Origin: Micromonospora zamorensis
GTDB lineage: Bacteria; Actinomycetota; Actinomycetes; Mycobacteriales; Micromonosporaceae
Direction: 5' to 3'
NCBI RefSeq assembly: GCF_900090275.1
Contig: NZ_LT607755.1
Coordinates: 868,001 to 932,000 of the forward strand
DNA: 64,000 bases
Shown here: piece by piece, positions 63,059 to 64,000 of the stretch
Numbering within the stretch: position 1 is the stretch's first letter
How the letters are laid out: the number at the start of each line of letters is the position of its first letter
Program-made: the position numbers and the translations under genes
The notes under the pieces: generated by a model
What the model was told of the DNA's origin: nothing
Database searches by the model: none
Seen by the model: the letters and a program-made list of their open reading frames with translations, nothing else

Positions 63059-64000
63059 TTACGCCGGGCCGGTGGCGGCTCGGTCCACGGTGGCCGTCGG
63101 GTCGCCGCGCAGCACCTGGTCCACATCGAAGCGGATCGGGCGGTCGAGCTGGTCGTAGCGGCAGGAGCGGGGGTCGCGGTCCGGGCGCCAGCGGACGAAC
63201 TGGGCGGTGTGCCGGAACCGCTCGCCCTCCATCGCGTCGTAGCCCACCTCGACCACCAGCTCCGGGCGCACCGGCTCCCACTCCAGGTTCTTCGTGCCCG
63301 TCCACCGGCTCACCCCGCCGGGGATGCGTTGGCCGCGTTCGTGGTCGCCGTGCACCCACGGGTGCTCGCCTCCGGTGTCCCGGTAGGGCGCCAGCTCGTC
63401 GAGCAGCTCGGCGCGGCGGGCCATGCTGAACGACGCGCTCACGCCAACGTGGTGCAGGACCCCGGAGTCGTCGTACAGGCCGAGCAGCAGCGAGCCAACC
63501 ACCGGGCCGGACTTGTGCCAGCGGAACCCGGCCACCACGGCGTCCGCGGTGCGGGCGTGCTTGACCTTGAACATCAGCCGTTTGCCCGGCTCGTACGGAA
63601 GGTCGGCCGGCTTGACGATCAGCCCGTCCAACCCGGCGCCCTCGAACACGTCGAACCAGCGACGGGCAGTGTCCGGATCGGTGGTGACCTGGGTGACGTG
63701 CACCGGCGGACGCACCCCGGCCAGCGCCTCGACCAACCGTTCGCGGCGGCGCGGGTAGGGCTGGTCGAGCAGTGCCTCGTCGCCGATCGCCAGCAGGTCG
63801 AACGCGACGAAGTCGGCCGGAGTGGTCTCGGCCAGCATCTTCACCCGGGACGCGGCCGGGTGGACGCGCTGGGCCAGCAGCTCGAAATCCAGCCGGGGCT
63901 GGCCGCTCGGCCCGTCGCGCCGGATCACGATCAGCTCGCCGTCGACCGCGCACCGCTCGGGTAGCTGTCGACGGGCCTGCTCGACCACCTCGGGGAAGTA
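63059..64000 (-). CDS. ATP-dependent DNA ligase, C-terminal part (runs off the window end)
   Basis: A partial gene of 313 residues; the frame is open to the window edge (YFPEVVEQARRQLPERC...), so the true start and the catalytic KxDG lysine lie beyond 64000. Visible nucleotidyltransferase motifs: DGELIVIRRD (III), VAFDLLAIGDEAL (IIIa), GLDGLIVKPA (IV) and MFKVKH (V), followed by an OB-fold domain (ELVVEVGYDAMEGERFRHTAQFVRWRPDRDP-type family end, shortened). It resembles LigC or the ligase part of LigD. With the stand-alone polymerase at 47.5 kb it could serve end joining or excision repair; no Ku gene is in view. Confidence 0.9.
   Translation of the reverse strand, partial: YFPEVVEQARRQLPERCAVDGELIVIRRDGPSGQPRLDFELLAQRVHPAASRVKMLAETTPADFVAFDLLAIGDEALLDQPYPRRRERLVEALAGVRPPVHVTQVTTDPDTARRWFDVFEGAGLDGLIVKPADLPYEPGKRLMFKVKHARTADAVVAGFRWHKSGPVVGSLLLGLYDDSGVLHHVGVSASFSMARRAELLDELAPYRDTGGEHPWVHGDHERGQRIPGGVSRWTGTKNLEWEPVRPELVVEVGYDAMEGERFRHTAQFVRWRPDRDPRSCRYDQLDRPIRFDVDQVLRGDPTATVDRAATGPA

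Noticed and set aside
1..64000. Search for tRNA, rRNA, transposase, integrase, riboswitch and CRISPR features
   Set aside because: None was recognisable by eye. A weak RNA element could be missed without covariance-model searches.

Overview
The window is very GC-rich, with strong G/C bias at third codon positions, frequent GTG starts and tightly packed operons. It looks like the chromosome of an actinomycete, most likely a Micromonosporaceae member (Micromonospora or a close relative). From memory, its backbone follows the order of Mycobacterium tuberculosis Rv2703c to Rv2674: sigA, suhB, a LytR_C membrane protein, DUF4193, DUF3093, dut, DUF3710, an OB-fold protein, DUF3159, two RCK/TrkA proteins, an APC permease, a TrmA-type methyltransferase, dxs, an RNase D-like protein, DUF3000, hemE, hemY, hemQ and msrB.

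Layout. 1-14.2 kb is backbone: the 5' part of the principal sigma factor, nucleotide hygiene (dut), actinobacterial DUF proteins, a potassium module (two RCK proteins divergent from a KimA-like carrier), an RNA methyltransferase and dxs. 14.2-25.1 kb is an accessory envelope locus: a lipoprotein, three paralogous GT-C-like multipass proteins, two paralogous membrane-anchored PQQ-type propellers and a C39-like peptidase. 25.2-30.5 kb holds a two-component system, a tandem pair of VOC proteins, an ArsR/SRPBCC/RibD_C cassette between two copies of one terminator hairpin, and a proline-rich membrane protein. 30.7-34 kb is the fadA-fadB beta-oxidation operon. 34-42 kb returns to the backbone (RNase D-like, a membrane-tethered trypsin-like protease, DUF3000, hemE-hemY-hemQ). 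42-47 kb is a second accessory stretch with two lytic polysaccharide monooxygenases of different types. 47-51 kb has msrB, a stand-alone LigD-type polymerase, a DUF222-HNH protein with a LexA-box-like site, and an HxlR/SDR pair. 51.2-59.8 kb has a DUF2975/Xre/small-membrane-protein triad followed by a four-gene FtsX-type ABC operon. 59.9-64 kb has small membrane and acetyltransferase genes, a potassium channel, an exported S33 peptidase and part of an ATP-dependent DNA ligase.

How the genes fit together. HemE, HemY and HemQ are three steps of the coproporphyrin-dependent haem route. FadA and FadB complete beta-oxidation. The RCK pair and the KimA-like carrier probably control potassium. The 14-25 kb locus is the best candidate for an undescribed system. 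Its members share architecture, overlap translationally and are almost all predicted to act at or outside the membrane, but I cannot assign a substrate. I found no tRNA, rRNA, CRISPR array, transposase or integrase.
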